A DNA stretch of 64,000 bases from Actinoplanes nipponensis (GCF_016862275.1 NZ_BOMQ01000094.1:1-64000); one strand, 5' to 3'; shown: positions 17,843-26,250, counted from the first letter of the stretch. A program made the numbers and translations. The notes: generated by a model not told the origin, from the letters alone.

Positions 17843-18576
17843 GCCGGCCGTCCCTCGTCCGATGTGGAGGCCAGCGCGTGATAGCGGCGCGGGATCCGGC
17901 CGGCGCCGTAGGCCAGCCGGCCCGCCTCCACCGCGTGGCGCATCGCCGCCGCCATCCGCGCCGGGTCGGCGGCCCGAGTGACCGCGCTGGCGATCAGCAC
18001 CGCGTCGCAGCCCAGCTCCATCGCCAGCGCGGCGTCCGAGGCGGTGCCGATGCCCGCGTCGAGGATCACCGGCACGTCCACGCTGTCGCGGATGAGCCGG
18101 ATGTGATGCGGGTTGGAGATGCCCAGGCCGGACCCGATCGGAGCCCCGGCCGGCATGACCGCCGCACACCCGACGTCGGCCAGCCGGCGCGCGAGGATCG
18201 GATCGTCGCTGGTGTACGGCAACACCCGGAAGCCGTCCGCGACCAACGTCTCGGCCGCCCGCAGCAGCTCCACGCCGTCCGGCAGCAGGGTCCGCTCGTC
18301 GCCGATGACCTCCAGCTTCACCAGGTCCGTCTCGAACGCGTCGCGGGCCAGGTGGGCGGCCTTGACCGCGTCCGTGGCGGTGTAGCAGCCGGCCGTGTTC
18401 GGCAGGATCCGCAGGCCGAGCCGGTCGAGCATCGGCAGCAGGCCGGGCCCGGCGGCGTCGACCCGGCGCAGCGCCACGGTGACCAGGTCGGTGCCGGAGG
18501 CGACGATGGCCGCCTCCAGCGCGGCCAGGCTCTCCGCGCCGCCGGTGCCCAGGATGAGCCGGGATTCGCCGAGCAC
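17836..18576 (-). CDS. thiG: Thiazole synthase
   Basis: A 246-residue TIM-barrel that joins deoxyxylulose phosphate, dehydroglycine and the ThiS thiocarboxylate to form thiazole phosphate. The Schiff-base Lys is in LVKLEVIGDERTLLPD, and the phosphate-binding end reads GAPIGSGLGISNP. GTG 18576 begins one base after the thiS stop codon. It overlaps the next gene, so thiS-thiG-tenI are translated as a unit. Confidence 0.96.
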   Translation of the reverse strand: MLGESRLILGTGGAESLAALEAAIVASGTDLVTVALRRVDAAGPGLLPMLDRLGLRILPNTAGCYTATDAVKAAHLARDAFETDLVKLEVIGDERTLLPDGVELLRAAETLVADGFRVLPYTSDDPILARRLADVGCAAVMPAGAPIGSGLGISNPHHIRLIRDSVDVPVILDAGIGTASDAALAMELGCDAVLIASAVTRAADPARMAAAMRHAVEAGRLAYGAGRIPRRYHALASTSDEGRPAW

Positions 18577-18577
18577 G

Positions 18578-18775
18578 TCAGCCGCCCTGCGCCGCGGTGA
18601 GGACCTCGACCCGGTCGCCGTCGCACAGGCGCGCGGCGGGCCAGGACGAACGCGGCACGACCTCGCCGTTGACGGCGACCGCGACCCCGCGCCGGGCGCT
18701 GGTCAGCTGCTCGACCAGCCCCTCGACGCTGAGCACGTCGACGTCGCGTGCGGCGCCGTTGAGAATCACCCTCAT
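18578..18775 (-). CDS. thiS: Sulfur carrier protein ThiS
   Basis: A 65-residue ubiquitin-like protein ending in AAQGG; the terminal Gly-Gly is adenylated by ThiF and converted to a thiocarboxylate. Starts MRVILNGAARDV. Its ATG overlaps the thiO stop (ATGA). No thiF is seen in the window, so a ThiF/MoeB-like enzyme must be encoded elsewhere. Confidence 0.95.
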   Translation of the reverse strand: MRVILNGAARDVDVLSVEGLVEQLTSARRGVAVAVNGEVVPRSSWPAARLCDGDRVEVLTAAQGG

Positions 18776-19950
18776 CCGAACCTCCCAGGTGCGAACGCGT
18801 CCAGCAGTGGCGCCGACTTCCCGGTGGCGACGAGGTCGGCGATCAGATCGGCGGTGACGGGGGCGAGCAGCACCCCGTTGCGGTGGTGCCCGGCGGCGAC
18901 CACGACGCCCTCGCCGTACGGGCCCAGCAGCGGCGCGTTGTCCGGGGTGGCCGGCCGGTGCCGCACCAGCGTCTCGACCAGCTCGTGCTCGGCCAGGTCG
19001 GGCACCAGGTCGGTGGCCGCGCGCAGCAGGTCGAGCACCTGCCCGGCGGTGACCGTGGCGTCGCCGCGTTCCTCCTGGGTGGCGCCGACCACCACCTCGC
19101 CGTCGGCCCGCGGCACCAGGTAGACGTGCCGCCCGTCGGCCCAGCCGCTGACCACGTGGCGCAGCAGGCCGGGCTCGCCGCGCAGCCGCAGCACCAGGCC
19201 CTTCACCGGCCGGACGGGCAGCCCGGTCAGCGCGGCGGTCCCCGCGCCGGCGGCGATCACCACGATCCGCCCGTCCCGGGCCTGCGCCCCCGGCACGAGC
19301 CCGGCCGGCCGGTCGGACGCGTCACCGTCACCGGACCCGGCCGAGCCGCCGAGGCCCGGCCGCACGATCGCCTCGACCCGGTCGGGCACGACCGCGGCCC
19401 CGAGGGCGGCGCGCAGCGCGGCGACGACACGACGCGGGTCGACCTGGCAGTCGTCGGGGGCGTGGGCGCCGCCCCGCAGCCGCGGCGACAACGCCGGCTC
19501 CCGCTCGCGGACGGCGCTCGGCAGCAGCGGATGCACCCCGAGCCCCTGCGCCCGCCGGTGCTCCCAGAGCCGCCGCGCCTCGGCCAGGTCGTCGGCGGTG
19601 AGCGCGACGCTGAGCGTGCCCGCGGTGTCGTAGCCGACGTCGACGCCGGTCTCGCGCCGCAGCTCGGCCGCGAAGTCGGGCCAGCGCGCCGCCGACTCCA
19701 CCAGCAGCTCGGTCAGCGCCTCCTGGCCGAAGCCCGCCTCCCCGGCGGGGGCCAGCATGCCCGCCGCCGCGTACCAGGCCCCGTCGTCCCCGCCGTTGTC
19801 GTGGACGGTCACCGCGAGCCCGCGCCGCGCGCACCGCCACGCGATCGAGAGCCCGATGATGCCGCCGCCGACGACCACGACCTCGGTGGCGGGCACGCCC
19901 TCGTAGCCCTGGCCGGCGGGGGCGCGGCTCGACCCGGTGCGGTCGGTCAT
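18772..19950 (-). CDS. thiO: Glycine oxidase
   Basis: A 392-residue FAD amine oxidase (DAO family) that makes the dehydroglycine needed by ThiG. The dinucleotide fold is VVVVGGGIIGLSIAWR near residue 25; WYAAAGMLAPAGEA and HRPATPDNAPLLG, followed by GHHRNGVLLAP, are typical of ThiO. ATG 19950 overlaps the thiE stop (ATGA). A preceding in-frame stretch on the same strand is thiE coding sequence in another frame and was excluded. Using ThiO rather than ThiH implies an oxygen-dependent route to thiazole. Confidence 0.94.
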   Translation of the reverse strand: MTDRTGSSRAPAGQGYEGVPATEVVVVGGGIIGLSIAWRCARRGLAVTVHDNGGDDGAWYAAAGMLAPAGEAGFGQEALTELLVESAARWPDFAAELRRETGVDVGYDTAGTLSVALTADDLAEARRLWEHRRAQGLGVHPLLPSAVREREPALSPRLRGGAHAPDDCQVDPRRVVAALRAALGAAVVPDRVEAIVRPGLGGSAGSGDGDASDRPAGLVPGAQARDGRIVVIAAGAGTAALTGLPVRPVKGLVLRLRGEPGLLRHVVSGWADGRHVYLVPRADGEVVVGATQEERGDATVTAGQVLDLLRAATDLVPDLAEHELVETLVRHRPATPDNAPLLGPYGEGVVVAAGHHRNGVLLAPVTADLIADLVATGKSAPLLDAFAPGRFG

Positions 19951-20591
19951 GCCAGCACCCGCAGCAGGTCCTCGGTCGCCCGGGCCGGATCCGAAGCGGC
20001 CGCGACCGCCCCGACCACCGCCACCGCGGCGGCCCCGGCGCCGATCAGCGACCGTGCGTTGCCGGCGGTCACTCCCCCGATGGCGACGATCGGCGTGTCC
20101 GGCACGGCGGCCGCGACCGCGCCCACCGCGCCCGGCCCGAGCGGGCTCGGCAGCCCGGTCTTGGTGGTGGTGGCGAACGCCGGCCCGACGCCGAGATACG
20201 ACGCGCCCGCCCGCCGCGCCGCGCGGGCCCCGGCGGCGTCCCGGCAGGTGGCGCCCAGCACGCTCGTGGGGCCGAGCACCTTGCGGGCCACCGCGACCGG
20301 CAGGTCGGCGGCGCCCACGTGCCCGCCGTCCGCGCCGACCGCCAGCGCGACGTGCAACCGGTCGTTGACCAGGCACCACACCCCGTGCGGGCGGCACAGC
20401 TCGAGCACGGCGCCGGCCAGCTCGTAGGCGTCCCGGTCGCTGACGTCGTCCTCGACGCGGACCTGGACCGCCAGCCGGTGGCAGCCGTCCAGCCGCCGGG
20501 CGGCGGCGATCGCGGCCGCCACGACCGTCAGCGGCTCCCGGCCACGCCGGGCGTCCGTGATGACGTGCAGGTGCGGAAAGACAGGGCCCAC
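19947..20591 (-). CDS. thiE: Thiamine-phosphate synthase
   Basis: A 214-residue enzyme that couples HMP-PP with thiazole phosphate. Visible motifs are LAVQVRVED, VNDRLHVAL, GGHVGAADLP, GATCRD, the GVGPAFATTTKTGLP loop and IVAIGGV. GTG 20591 follows GGAGG at eight bases; this ribosome site is the 3' end of the TPP aptamer. It is the first gene of the operon. Confidence 0.95.
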   Translation of the reverse strand: MGPVFPHLHVITDARRGREPLTVVAAAIAAARRLDGCHRLAVQVRVEDDVSDRDAYELAGAVLELCRPHGVWCLVNDRLHVALAVGADGGHVGAADLPVAVARKVLGPTSVLGATCRDAAGARAARRAGASYLGVGPAFATTTKTGLPSPLGPGAVGAVAAAVPDTPIVAIGGVTAGNARSLIGAGAAAVAVVGAVAAASDPARATEDLLRVLA

Positions 20592-20599
20592 AACACACT

Positions 20600-20690
20600 C
20601 CTCCCTGCGCCGGCATGATCCGGATCAGGTTCGACGGTCGGGGGCCGCGACAGCCCCCCTCTCAGCCCGGTGCACCGGACTCCCGTGGGG
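20600..20690 (-). promoter_or_regulatory. TPP riboswitch (THI element)
   Basis: Read on the minus strand the segment contains the diagnostic GGGCTGAGAGG, then a variable P3 stem (GGGGGCTG...GGCCCCC), then ACCGTCGAACCTGATCCGG and ATCATGCCGGCGCAGGGAGG. These are the THI-box core of the TPP aptamer. The final GGAGG is also the thiE Shine-Dalgarno, nine bases before the GTG, so ligand binding probably blocks ribosome access directly. It controls thiE-thiO-thiS-thiG-tenI-thiD-thiC. Confidence 0.96.
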
Positions 20691-20704
20691 TTGGTTCCGA
20701 GCAG

Positions 20705-20733
20705 ACCGTAACCCGCGTCCCGCCGCCCGTAAA
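20705..20733 (-). promoter_or_regulatory. Promoter of the thi operon
   Basis: On the minus strand TTTACG (20728-20733), a 17-bp spacer and TACGGT (20705-20710) form a housekeeping-type promoter. Transcription would begin a few bases before the TPP aptamer, which fits well. Confidence 0.6.
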
Positions 20734-20862
20734 CCCCCTCGTTCCTCCACTGTGGGTGGTCATGTGGTCGCGCAGAGCCCGCACGCTGCGGGAACGGTCG
20801 CGCGGAAAAACGGCAGTGACGGCCCCCACCGAAACCGGTGTCGGCGTCCCCGCCCGCTCGGC

Positions 20863-21375
20863 ATGATGACCGTCGTGACCATCGACACGAGATGCGAGCC
20901 GCCCCGGGCGGCGGACGAGCGCGCCACGCTGACCGGCTTCCTGCAGCGCCAGCGCGACACCCTGGCCCTGAAGTGCGCGGGCCTGACCGCCGACCAGCTG
21001 CGCGAGCGTGCCGTCGATCCGTCCGGCCTCAGCCTGCTCGGCCTGGTGCGCCACCTCACCGAGGTGGAGCGGAGCTGGTTCCGCGCGGTCGTCAACGGTG
21101 AGGACTGCGAGCCGCTGTGGGACCGGCCCGGCGCCGATGAGACCGATTTCGACCCCGACTCGGACCCGGACGAGACGTTCGTCGCATGGCGGGCGGAGTG
21201 TGCGCACTCCCGGGCCATCGTGGACGCCGCCGGGTCCCTCGATGTGCTCGGCCGGCACGGCGCGGACCGGTTCTCGCTGCGTTACGTGCTCACCCACATG
21301 ATCGAGGAGTACGCCCGCCACAACGGCCACGCCGACCTGCTGCGCGAACGCCTCGACGGCCGCACCGGCGAGTGA
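20863..21375 (+). CDS. DinB/DUF664-family protein (mycothiol-transferase-like)
   Basis: A 170-residue four-helix-bundle protein. LLGLVRHLTEVERSWFRAV gives the first metal-binding His, and MIEEYARHNGHADLLRERLDG is the signature end of the DUF664/DinB_2 group. Relatives are metal-dependent mycothiol or bacillithiol S-transferases or isomerases; the substrate is unknown. Two adjacent ATG codons (20863, 20866) and a GTG at 20875 could start it. It is divergent from the thi operon and shares that 270-bp intergenic region. Confidence 0.85.
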   Translation: MMTVVTIDTRCEPPRAADERATLTGFLQRQRDTLALKCAGLTADQLRERAVDPSGLSLLGLVRHLTEVERSWFRAVVNGEDCEPLWDRPGADETDFDPDSDPDETFVAWRAECAHSRAIVDAAGSLDVLGRHGADRFSLRYVLTHMIEEYARHNGHADLLRERLDGRTGE

Positions 21376-21379
21376 CCGC

Positions 21380-21408
21380 TTGACAACAGTTGTTGTCAGT
21401 GCTTTCCT
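21380..21408 (+). promoter_or_regulatory. Palindromic operator over a probable leaderless promoter
   Basis: TTGACA at 21380-21385, a 17-bp spacer and TTTCCT at 21403-21408 put the transcription start at or next to the ATG at 21415. The 18-bp palindrome TGACAACA-GT-TGTTGTCA (21381-21398) covers the -35 box and spacer, so a bound dimer would block the polymerase. Confidence 0.65.
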
Positions 21409-21414
21409 CGGCTC

Positions 21415-21798
21415 ATGGACAGCGAGCTGCAACACCTCGCCTGGCAGCAGGCACGCCGGGACGATCCCGCGCTACCCGAGACGCCGTGGGCCGAGGGCCT
21501 GAGCTCCGAAGCCCGCCGACACGCCTGGCTGGCCCTGCTGGCCGCGCTGACCGCCGCCGAGCGGGAGATCACCACTCTCACGGCGCGGGCAGCCGAGCGG
21601 GCAGCCGAATACGGCGCGGACTACCCCGCCCTCGGCGCCGCCGCCGGCATGACCCGCCAAGGCGCCCGCCGCCGCTGGCCCGGACTCTCCCCCCGCGGCG
21701 GCGCGGCCGCGCTCCACCGGCGGGCCGAACGGATGGCGGCGGCCCGCGATCAGTCGGCGGTGACCGATCCGCTCGCCATCTACGGGCACGGAAACTAG
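21415..21798 (+). CDS. Small HTH-like hypothetical protein
   Basis: A 127-residue soluble protein I do not recognise by name. The N-terminal half is helical with an Ala/Glu/Arg-rich coiled-coil-like stretch (LTAAEREITTLTARAAERAA), and YPALGAAAGMTRQGARRRWPG reads like a helix-turn-helix. There is no ribosome site before ATG 21415, consistent with a leaderless message. A palindromic operator sits directly upstream, so autoregulation is plausible. It overlaps the convergent ABC-F gene by four bases. Confidence 0.7.
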   Translation: MDSELQHLAWQQARRDDPALPETPWAEGLSSEARRHAWLALLAALTAAEREITTLTARAAERAAEYGADYPALGAAAGMTRQGARRRWPGLSPRGGAAALHRRAERMAAARDQSAVTDPLAIYGHGN

Positions 21799-23450
21799 CG
21801 GACGTCCCACACCGGCTCGGGCGTCTCCACGACCTCGCCGTCGCCCTGGAACAGCACGAAACGGTCGAAGCCCCGGGTGAACCAGCGGTCGTGCGTCACC
21901 GCGATCACCGTGCCCTCGTACGCCCGCAGCCCCTCCTCCAGCGCCTCGGCCGACGCCAGGTCCAGGTTGTCCGTCGGCTCGTCCAGCAGCAGCACCGTCG
22001 CCCCGGACAGCTCCAGCAGCAGCACCAGGAACCGCGCCTGCTGCCCGCCGGAGAGGGTGCCGAACACCTGATCGCCCTGGGCCGCGAGCTCGTAGCGGTT
22101 CAGCGCCTTCATCGCGCCGGCCCGGTCCATCCCGGAGCGGTGGTCGTCGCCCCGCCAGAGGATCTCGACGAGGGTGCGCTTCAGCAGCTCGGGCCGGTCG
22201 TGGGTCTGCGAGAAGTGGCCCGGGCGGACCCGGGCGCCGAGCCGCGCGACGCCGTTGTGGGCCACGTGGGCCAGCGGCGCCCCGTCGACCGGCTTGTTGT
22301 CCACGTCGGGAGCGGTGCCGCCGGCCGCGAGCAGCCGCAGGAAGTGCGACTTGCCCGTGCCGTTGGCCCCCAGCACGGCGACCCGGTCGCCGTACCAGAT
22401 CTCCAGGTCGAAGGGGAACGTCAGGTTCTCCAGCTCCAGCCCGGTGCACATCACCGCGCGTTTTCCGGTACGCCCCCCGCGCAGGTTCATCCGCAGCGAC
22501 TGTTCCTTGGGCGGCACCGGCGGCGGCCCCGCCTCCTCGAACTTGCGCAGCCGGGTCTGCGCCGCCTGGTACCGCGAGGCCAGCCCGTCGTTGTACGCCG
22601 CCTTGTTCTTCAGCGTGAAGACGAGCTCCTTGAGCTTCTCGTGCTCCTCGTCCCAGCGCCGGCGCAGCTCCAGCAGCCGTTCGTGGCGGTCGGAGCGGGC
22701 CTCGTGCCAGGACGCGAAGCCGCCCGGATGCGTCCACGCGCTGCCGCCCTCGACGGCCACCACCCGGTTCGCCGTCTGGGCCAGCAGCTCCCGGTCGTGC
22801 GAGACGAAGAGCACCGACTTCGGCGACTCCCGCAGCCGCGCCTCCAGCCAGCGCTTGCCGGGCACGTCGAGGAAGTTGTCGGGCTCGTCGAGCAGCAGCA
22901 CCTCGTCGCCGCCGCGCAGCAGCAGGTCGAGCGCGAAGCGCTTCTGCTGACCGCCGGAGAGCGTCCGCACCGGACGGTGCCTGACCTCCTCCCACGGCTT
23001 GCCGAGAATGGCCACCGCCACGACGTCGAAGAGCACCTCCACGTCGTAACCACCGGCCTCGCCCCACCCCGCGATCGCGTTGGCGTAGGCCAGCTGCGCC
23101 TTCTCGGCGTCCGGGTCGCGCTCCAACGCAGACTGGGCCGCGGCCAGCACCGCGCCGGCGGTCCGCAGCGGCGGCGCGACCAGCGAGAGCGCCAGGTCGT
23201 CGAGGGTACGGTCGTCGCCGATCATCCCGATGAACTGGCGCATCACGCCCAGCCCGCCGGCCCGCGCGATGCTGCCGATCGGCGTCGCGATGTCGCCGGC
23301 GACCATCCGCAGCAGCGTGGTCTTGCCGGCCCCGTTCGGGCCGACCAGCGCCACCTTCGCGCCCTCGCCGACCCGGAACGAGACGTCGGAGAAGAGCTCC
23401 CGGCCGTCCGGCAGCACAAATCCGACCCCGGACACGTCTACGTAACCCAC
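21795..23450 (-). CDS. ABC-F family ATPase
   Basis: A 551-residue soluble protein with two ABC domains and no membrane segment. NBD1: Walker A GPNGAGKTT, signature LSGGQQKRFAL, Walker B LLLDEPDNFLD. NBD2: GANGTGKS, LSGGQQARFLV, LLLDEPTDNLD, FDRFVLFQGDGEV near the end. ABC-F proteins bind the ribosomal E site and act as translation factors or as antibiotic-resistance proteins. Both Walker B extensions differ from the usual DEPTNHLD, a feature I associate with an actinobacterial subgroup. Resistance function cannot be inferred. It is in tandem with, and 31 nt after, the methyltransferase gene. Confidence 0.9.
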   Translation of the reverse strand: MGYVDVSGVGFVLPDGRELFSDVSFRVGEGAKVALVGPNGAGKTTLLRMVAGDIATPIGSIARAGGLGVMRQFIGMIGDDRTLDDLALSLVAPPLRTAGAVLAAAQSALERDPDAEKAQLAYANAIAGWGEAGGYDVEVLFDVVAVAILGKPWEEVRHRPVRTLSGGQQKRFALDLLLRGGDEVLLLDEPDNFLDVPGKRWLEARLRESPKSVLFVSHDRELLAQTANRVVAVEGGSAWTHPGGFASWHEARSDRHERLLELRRRWDEEHEKLKELVFTLKNKAAYNDGLASRYQAAQTRLRKFEEAGPPPVPPKEQSLRMNLRGGRTGKRAVMCTGLELENLTFPFDLEIWYGDRVAVLGANGTGKSHFLRLLAAGGTAPDVDNKPVDGAPLAHVAHNGVARLGARVRPGHFSQTHDRPELLKRTLVEILWRGDDHRSGMDRAGAMKALNRYELAAQGDQVFGTLSGGQQARFLVLLLELSGATVLLLDEPTDNLDLASAEALEEGLRAYEGTVIAVTHDRWFTRGFDRFVLFQGDGEVVETPEPVWDVR

Positions 23451-23481
23451 GTGGGCATCCTCCCCGACCGGCCGCCGCGGG

Positions 23482-24096
23482 TCAGTCGGTTTTTCCGGTC
23501 ACCCGCAGCACCCGGAAGCCCCGCTGGCTGGCCGTACGCGTCACGTCCCAGCCCAGCGAGGTCAGCCAGGTGTGCAGGGAATCACCACCGAGGTTCCGGT
23601 TGATCACCAGCCAGGCGACCCCGTCCGGGGCCAGCCGGGGCAGCCAGCGCTCCAGCAACGCGTGCAGCTCGGCCTTGCCCACGTGGGTGGGCGGGTTGCT
23701 CCAGATCTGCGCGAAGGTGACGTCGCCGGGCACCTCGTCGGGGGCGGCGACCCGCACCCGGTCGCCGAGGCCGAGCGCGGCCGCGTTCTCCACCGTCAGC
23801 TCGCGGGCCCGGGCGTTCACGTCGACCGCGTACACGGTGGTCGCCGGCGCCTCACTCGCCAGCACGCACGCGATCGGACCGTAGCCGCAGCCCAGGTCGA
23901 GCAGGGTGCCGGTGGTCGCGGCGGTGGGCAGGTCGCCCTTGCGCAGCAGGACGGCGGTGCCGGGGTCGAGCCGCCCGACGGAGAACACCCCACCCGCGAC
24001 GGCCAGGTCGTAGGCGCGCCCCGCGGCGGTGAACTCGATGCGGCTCCGCTTGGCGGGCGCGGCCGGTTCGGCGCTGAAGTAATGGTCGGCGGTCAC
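23482..24096 (-). CDS. Class I SAM-dependent methyltransferase (RsmC-like)
   Basis: A 204-residue methyltransferase. SAM-binding motif I is LLDLGCGYGPIACVLA, and SNPPTHVGK is the N-P-P-x catalytic motif of RsmC/RlmG-type N2-guanine methyltransferases and related small enzymes. The fold matches only the C-terminal half of RsmC, as usual for actinobacterial copies. I chose GTG 24096 because GGGAGG lies nine bases upstream; an ATG at 24105 abuts that box. rRNA is the likely substrate. Confidence 0.85.
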   Translation of the reverse strand: MTADHYFSAEPAAPAKRSRIEFTAAGRAYDLAVAGGVFSVGRLDPGTAVLLRKGDLPTAATTGTLLDLGCGYGPIACVLASEAPATTVYAVDVNARARELTVENAAALGLGDRVRVAAPDEVPGDVTFAQIWSNPPTHVGKAELHALLERWLPRLAPDGVAWLVINRNLGGDSLHTWLTSLGWDVTRTASQRGFRVLRVTGKTD

Positions 24097-24201
24097 GCCG
24101 CCCATCCTCCCCCACGCCGGCGCGCCAACGACGACAGGCCGGGTGAAGGTGCCGCACAGCCTGTACGTCCATCGATCACGGTGCCCTCCTACCGTGGCCG
24201 C

Positions 24202-25446
24202 ATGCCTGGCGACCCGCACCCCCGCTCCGGCCACCGCGCGAGCCCGGCGGGTGGGCTGGCCCTGCTGACTCCCCAGTCGCTGGTGCGCCAGGCCCAGGCC
24301 GGCCAGGCCCGGGCCCGCCAGGCGATCATCCGCCAGGCGCTGGCCCGCCGCGGCCGCACCGGCGGCCCGGCCCACGCTCACCCGCCGGCCCAGCCCGGCT
24401 CGGCGCGGCGGACATCCCCGCTGCGCGCCGGGGACCGGCACCCGTCGGCGCGGGAGCAGCAGGCGTCGTCGCTGTGCGCCCCGGACGGGCTGCGGCAGTC
24501 CCGGGACCGCTTCTCACTCGGCCAGCGCACCTCGGACCGGATCGCGCTGGCCCGGGACCGCATCTCGCTCGGCCAGCACACCTCGGACCGGATCGCCCTG
24601 GTCTGGCAGGCCGCCCGGCTCCACGTGGCGCAGTACCAGACGGCGAGCGCGCCGGCCCACGCCGTACCGGAGCGGACGCCCGCGCCGCAGCACCGCATCG
24701 CGCCGGGCCTCGCCGTTTCCGCCCGGCAGCGGCACGCCGCGGCGCGACGGGCGCCGCACGAACCGCAGCAGGCCCTCCAGACGCTGCTGCGCGGCCTCGC
24801 CGGTCTGATCGTGCTGGCCATCGTCGGGCTGAGCGGCTTCTTCGTCGTCGCCGAGGAGAGCCGCGGGCCCGGGCGGGCGTCCACCGCCGCGCCCGGCGCC
24901 GAGCCGGGCATCGCGTCCCGGCAGATCGACCCCGAGCCGCTGACCCAGCGGGAGGTCTTCCCCGAGCCGGCGGTCCGGCTCGCGGCCGGCGCGCAGGGTT
25001 ACCAGATCACCATGACGCACAGCGACACCTCCTGCGGGATCGCCACCGTCGGCGAGCTGGGCGCCCTGCTCGCCGACCACGGCTGCGACCAGGTGGTCCG
25101 GGCCCGGCTGACCGCGCCCTACGGCGGCTACCAGGTGACCGCCGGTCTCTTCAACCTGGCCGACGAGAGCGGCGCGGCCCAGGTCAGCGAGCTGACCGGC
25201 CCGCTGGTCGAGAGCGGCCGGGGCACCTTCGCCACCCTCGGCGGCACCGCCGGCGATCCGCTGGCCGAGCCGCTGGCCCAGGTCGGCTGGCACCACCGCG
25301 GTCACTACCTGCTGTACTGCGTTGTCGCCCGGCCCGACGGTCAGCTCGTCGCCGACGACGATCCGTACGCCGCCCGGATCACCGATGAGCTGGTCCAGCG
25401 GTACCTGGGCGAGCGGGTCGTCGGGCGGCGGACGCTACACCCGTAG
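24202..25446 (+). CDS. Single-pass membrane protein with Arg/Gln-rich repeats; unknown function
   Basis: A 414-residue protein of no family I recognise. Residues 1-190 are cytoplasmic-type, Arg/Gln/His-rich, with two tandem 17-residue repeats RDR(F/I)SLGQ(R/H)TSDRIAL. One membrane segment follows (GLAGLIVLAIVGLSGFFVVA, about residue 200-219). The roughly 190-residue extracytoplasmic domain contains three Cys (SDTSCGIATVG, ADHGCDQVV, LLYCVVA), of which two could pair. ATG 24202 is preceded by a weak site. The end overlaps convergent truA by 12 bp. The C-terminal domain resembles secreted domains seen beside regulators in Actinoplanes-like genomes, but I cannot name it. Confidence 0.75.
   Translation: MPGDPHPRSGHRASPAGGLALLTPQSLVRQAQAGQARARQAIIRQALARRGRTGGPAHAHPPAQPGSARRTSPLRAGDRHPSAREQQASSLCAPDGLRQSRDRFSLGQRTSDRIALARDRISLGQHTSDRIALVWQAARLHVAQYQTASAPAHAVPERTPAPQHRIAPGLAVSARQRHAAARRAPHEPQQALQTLLRGLAGLIVLAIVGLSGFFVVAEESRGPGRASTAAPGAEPGIASRQIDPEPLTQREVFPEPAVRLAAGAQGYQITMTHSDTSCGIATVGELGALLADHGCDQVVRARLTAPYGGYQVTAGLFNLADESGAAQVSELTGPLVESGRGTFATLGGTAGDPLAEPLAQVGWHHRGHYLLYCVVARPDGQLVADDDPYAARITDELVQRYLGERVVGRRTLHP
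24502..24603 (+). repeat. 51-bp tandem duplication within the membrane protein gene
   Basis: Two adjacent 51-bp units (24502-24552 and 24553-24603) encode the two 17-residue repeats with few differences, indicating a recent in-frame duplication. Confidence 0.85.
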
Positions 25447-26250
25447 CCGCCGGGTGGCGTCGGCGCGCTCGGCGTACCCGGCCTCGTCGGGGTAGCCCAC
25501 GGCGATCAGGGTCAGCCCGTGCGCGGGGGCGACGGTGACCTCGCTGGAGCGTTCCCGCAGGGTCAGCAGCTTCGCCGGCCAGCCCGGGTCGCGGCGGCCG
25601 TCCCCCACGGTCAGCATGGCGCCGACCAGGCTGCGCACCATCGCCTGGCAGAAGGCGTCGGCCTGCACGGTGGCGACCAGCACACCGTCCGGCTCCCGGC
25701 GCCAGTCCAGCCGGGTGATCGCCCGCACCGTGGTGGCGTGCTCCTTGCGCTTGCAGAACGCGGCGAAGTCGTGCAGCCCGACCAGCCCGGCGGCGGCCTC
25801 CCGCAACCGCGTGAGGTCGAGCGGCCGCATCCAGCCGATCGTGTCGTAGCGCCGCAGCGGCTCGGGCCCGTGGACGGTGTCGGCCACCTGGTACTCGTAC
25901 CGGCGGAAGGTGGCGGAGAAACGGGCGTCGAAAGTGGACGGCACCGGCGTCACGGACCGCACCCGGGCGTCCGGCGGCATGAGACCCGCCAGCCGGCGCA
26001 CCAGCGACTCCGACAACGACTCCCACACGGCGGTCGGGAGGTCGATATGGCACACCTGGCCGGTCGCGTGCACCCCGGCGTCGGTGCGCCCGGCGACCGT
26101 CAGGCCGAGCGGCACGCCGGCGCCGGTCAGTCGCTCCAGCGCCTCCAGCAGGACCCCGGCGACAGTGCGCCGGGAGGGCTGCACGGCCCAGCCCGAGAAT
26201 TCCCGGCCGTCGTAGGAGACGTCCAGACGCAGGCGCGTCGCGTCGGTCAT
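25435..26250 (-). CDS. truA: tRNA pseudouridine synthase A
   Basis: A 271-residue enzyme that makes pseudouridine 38-40 in tRNA anticodon stems. The catalytic Asp57 is in AGRTDAGVHATGQ; RRYEYQV and FCQAMVRSLVGAML are typical. I chose ATG 26250, which removes 21 residues of non-conserved N-terminus. It follows the rplQ terminator, keeping the usual actinobacterial order rpoA-rplQ-truA. Confidence 0.95.
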   Translation of the reverse strand: MTDATRLRLDVSYDGREFSGWAVQPSRRTVAGVLLEALERLTGAGVPLGLTVAGRTDAGVHATGQVCHIDLPTAVWESLSESLVRRLAGLMPPDARVRSVTPVPSTFDARFSATFRRYEYQVADTVHGPEPLRRYDTIGWMRPLDLTRLREAAAGLVGLHDFAAFCKRKEHATTVRAITRLDWRREPDGVLVATVQADAFCQAMVRSLVGAMLTVGDGRRDPGWPAKLLTLRERSSEVTVAPAHGLTLIAVGYPDEAGYAERADATRRLRV

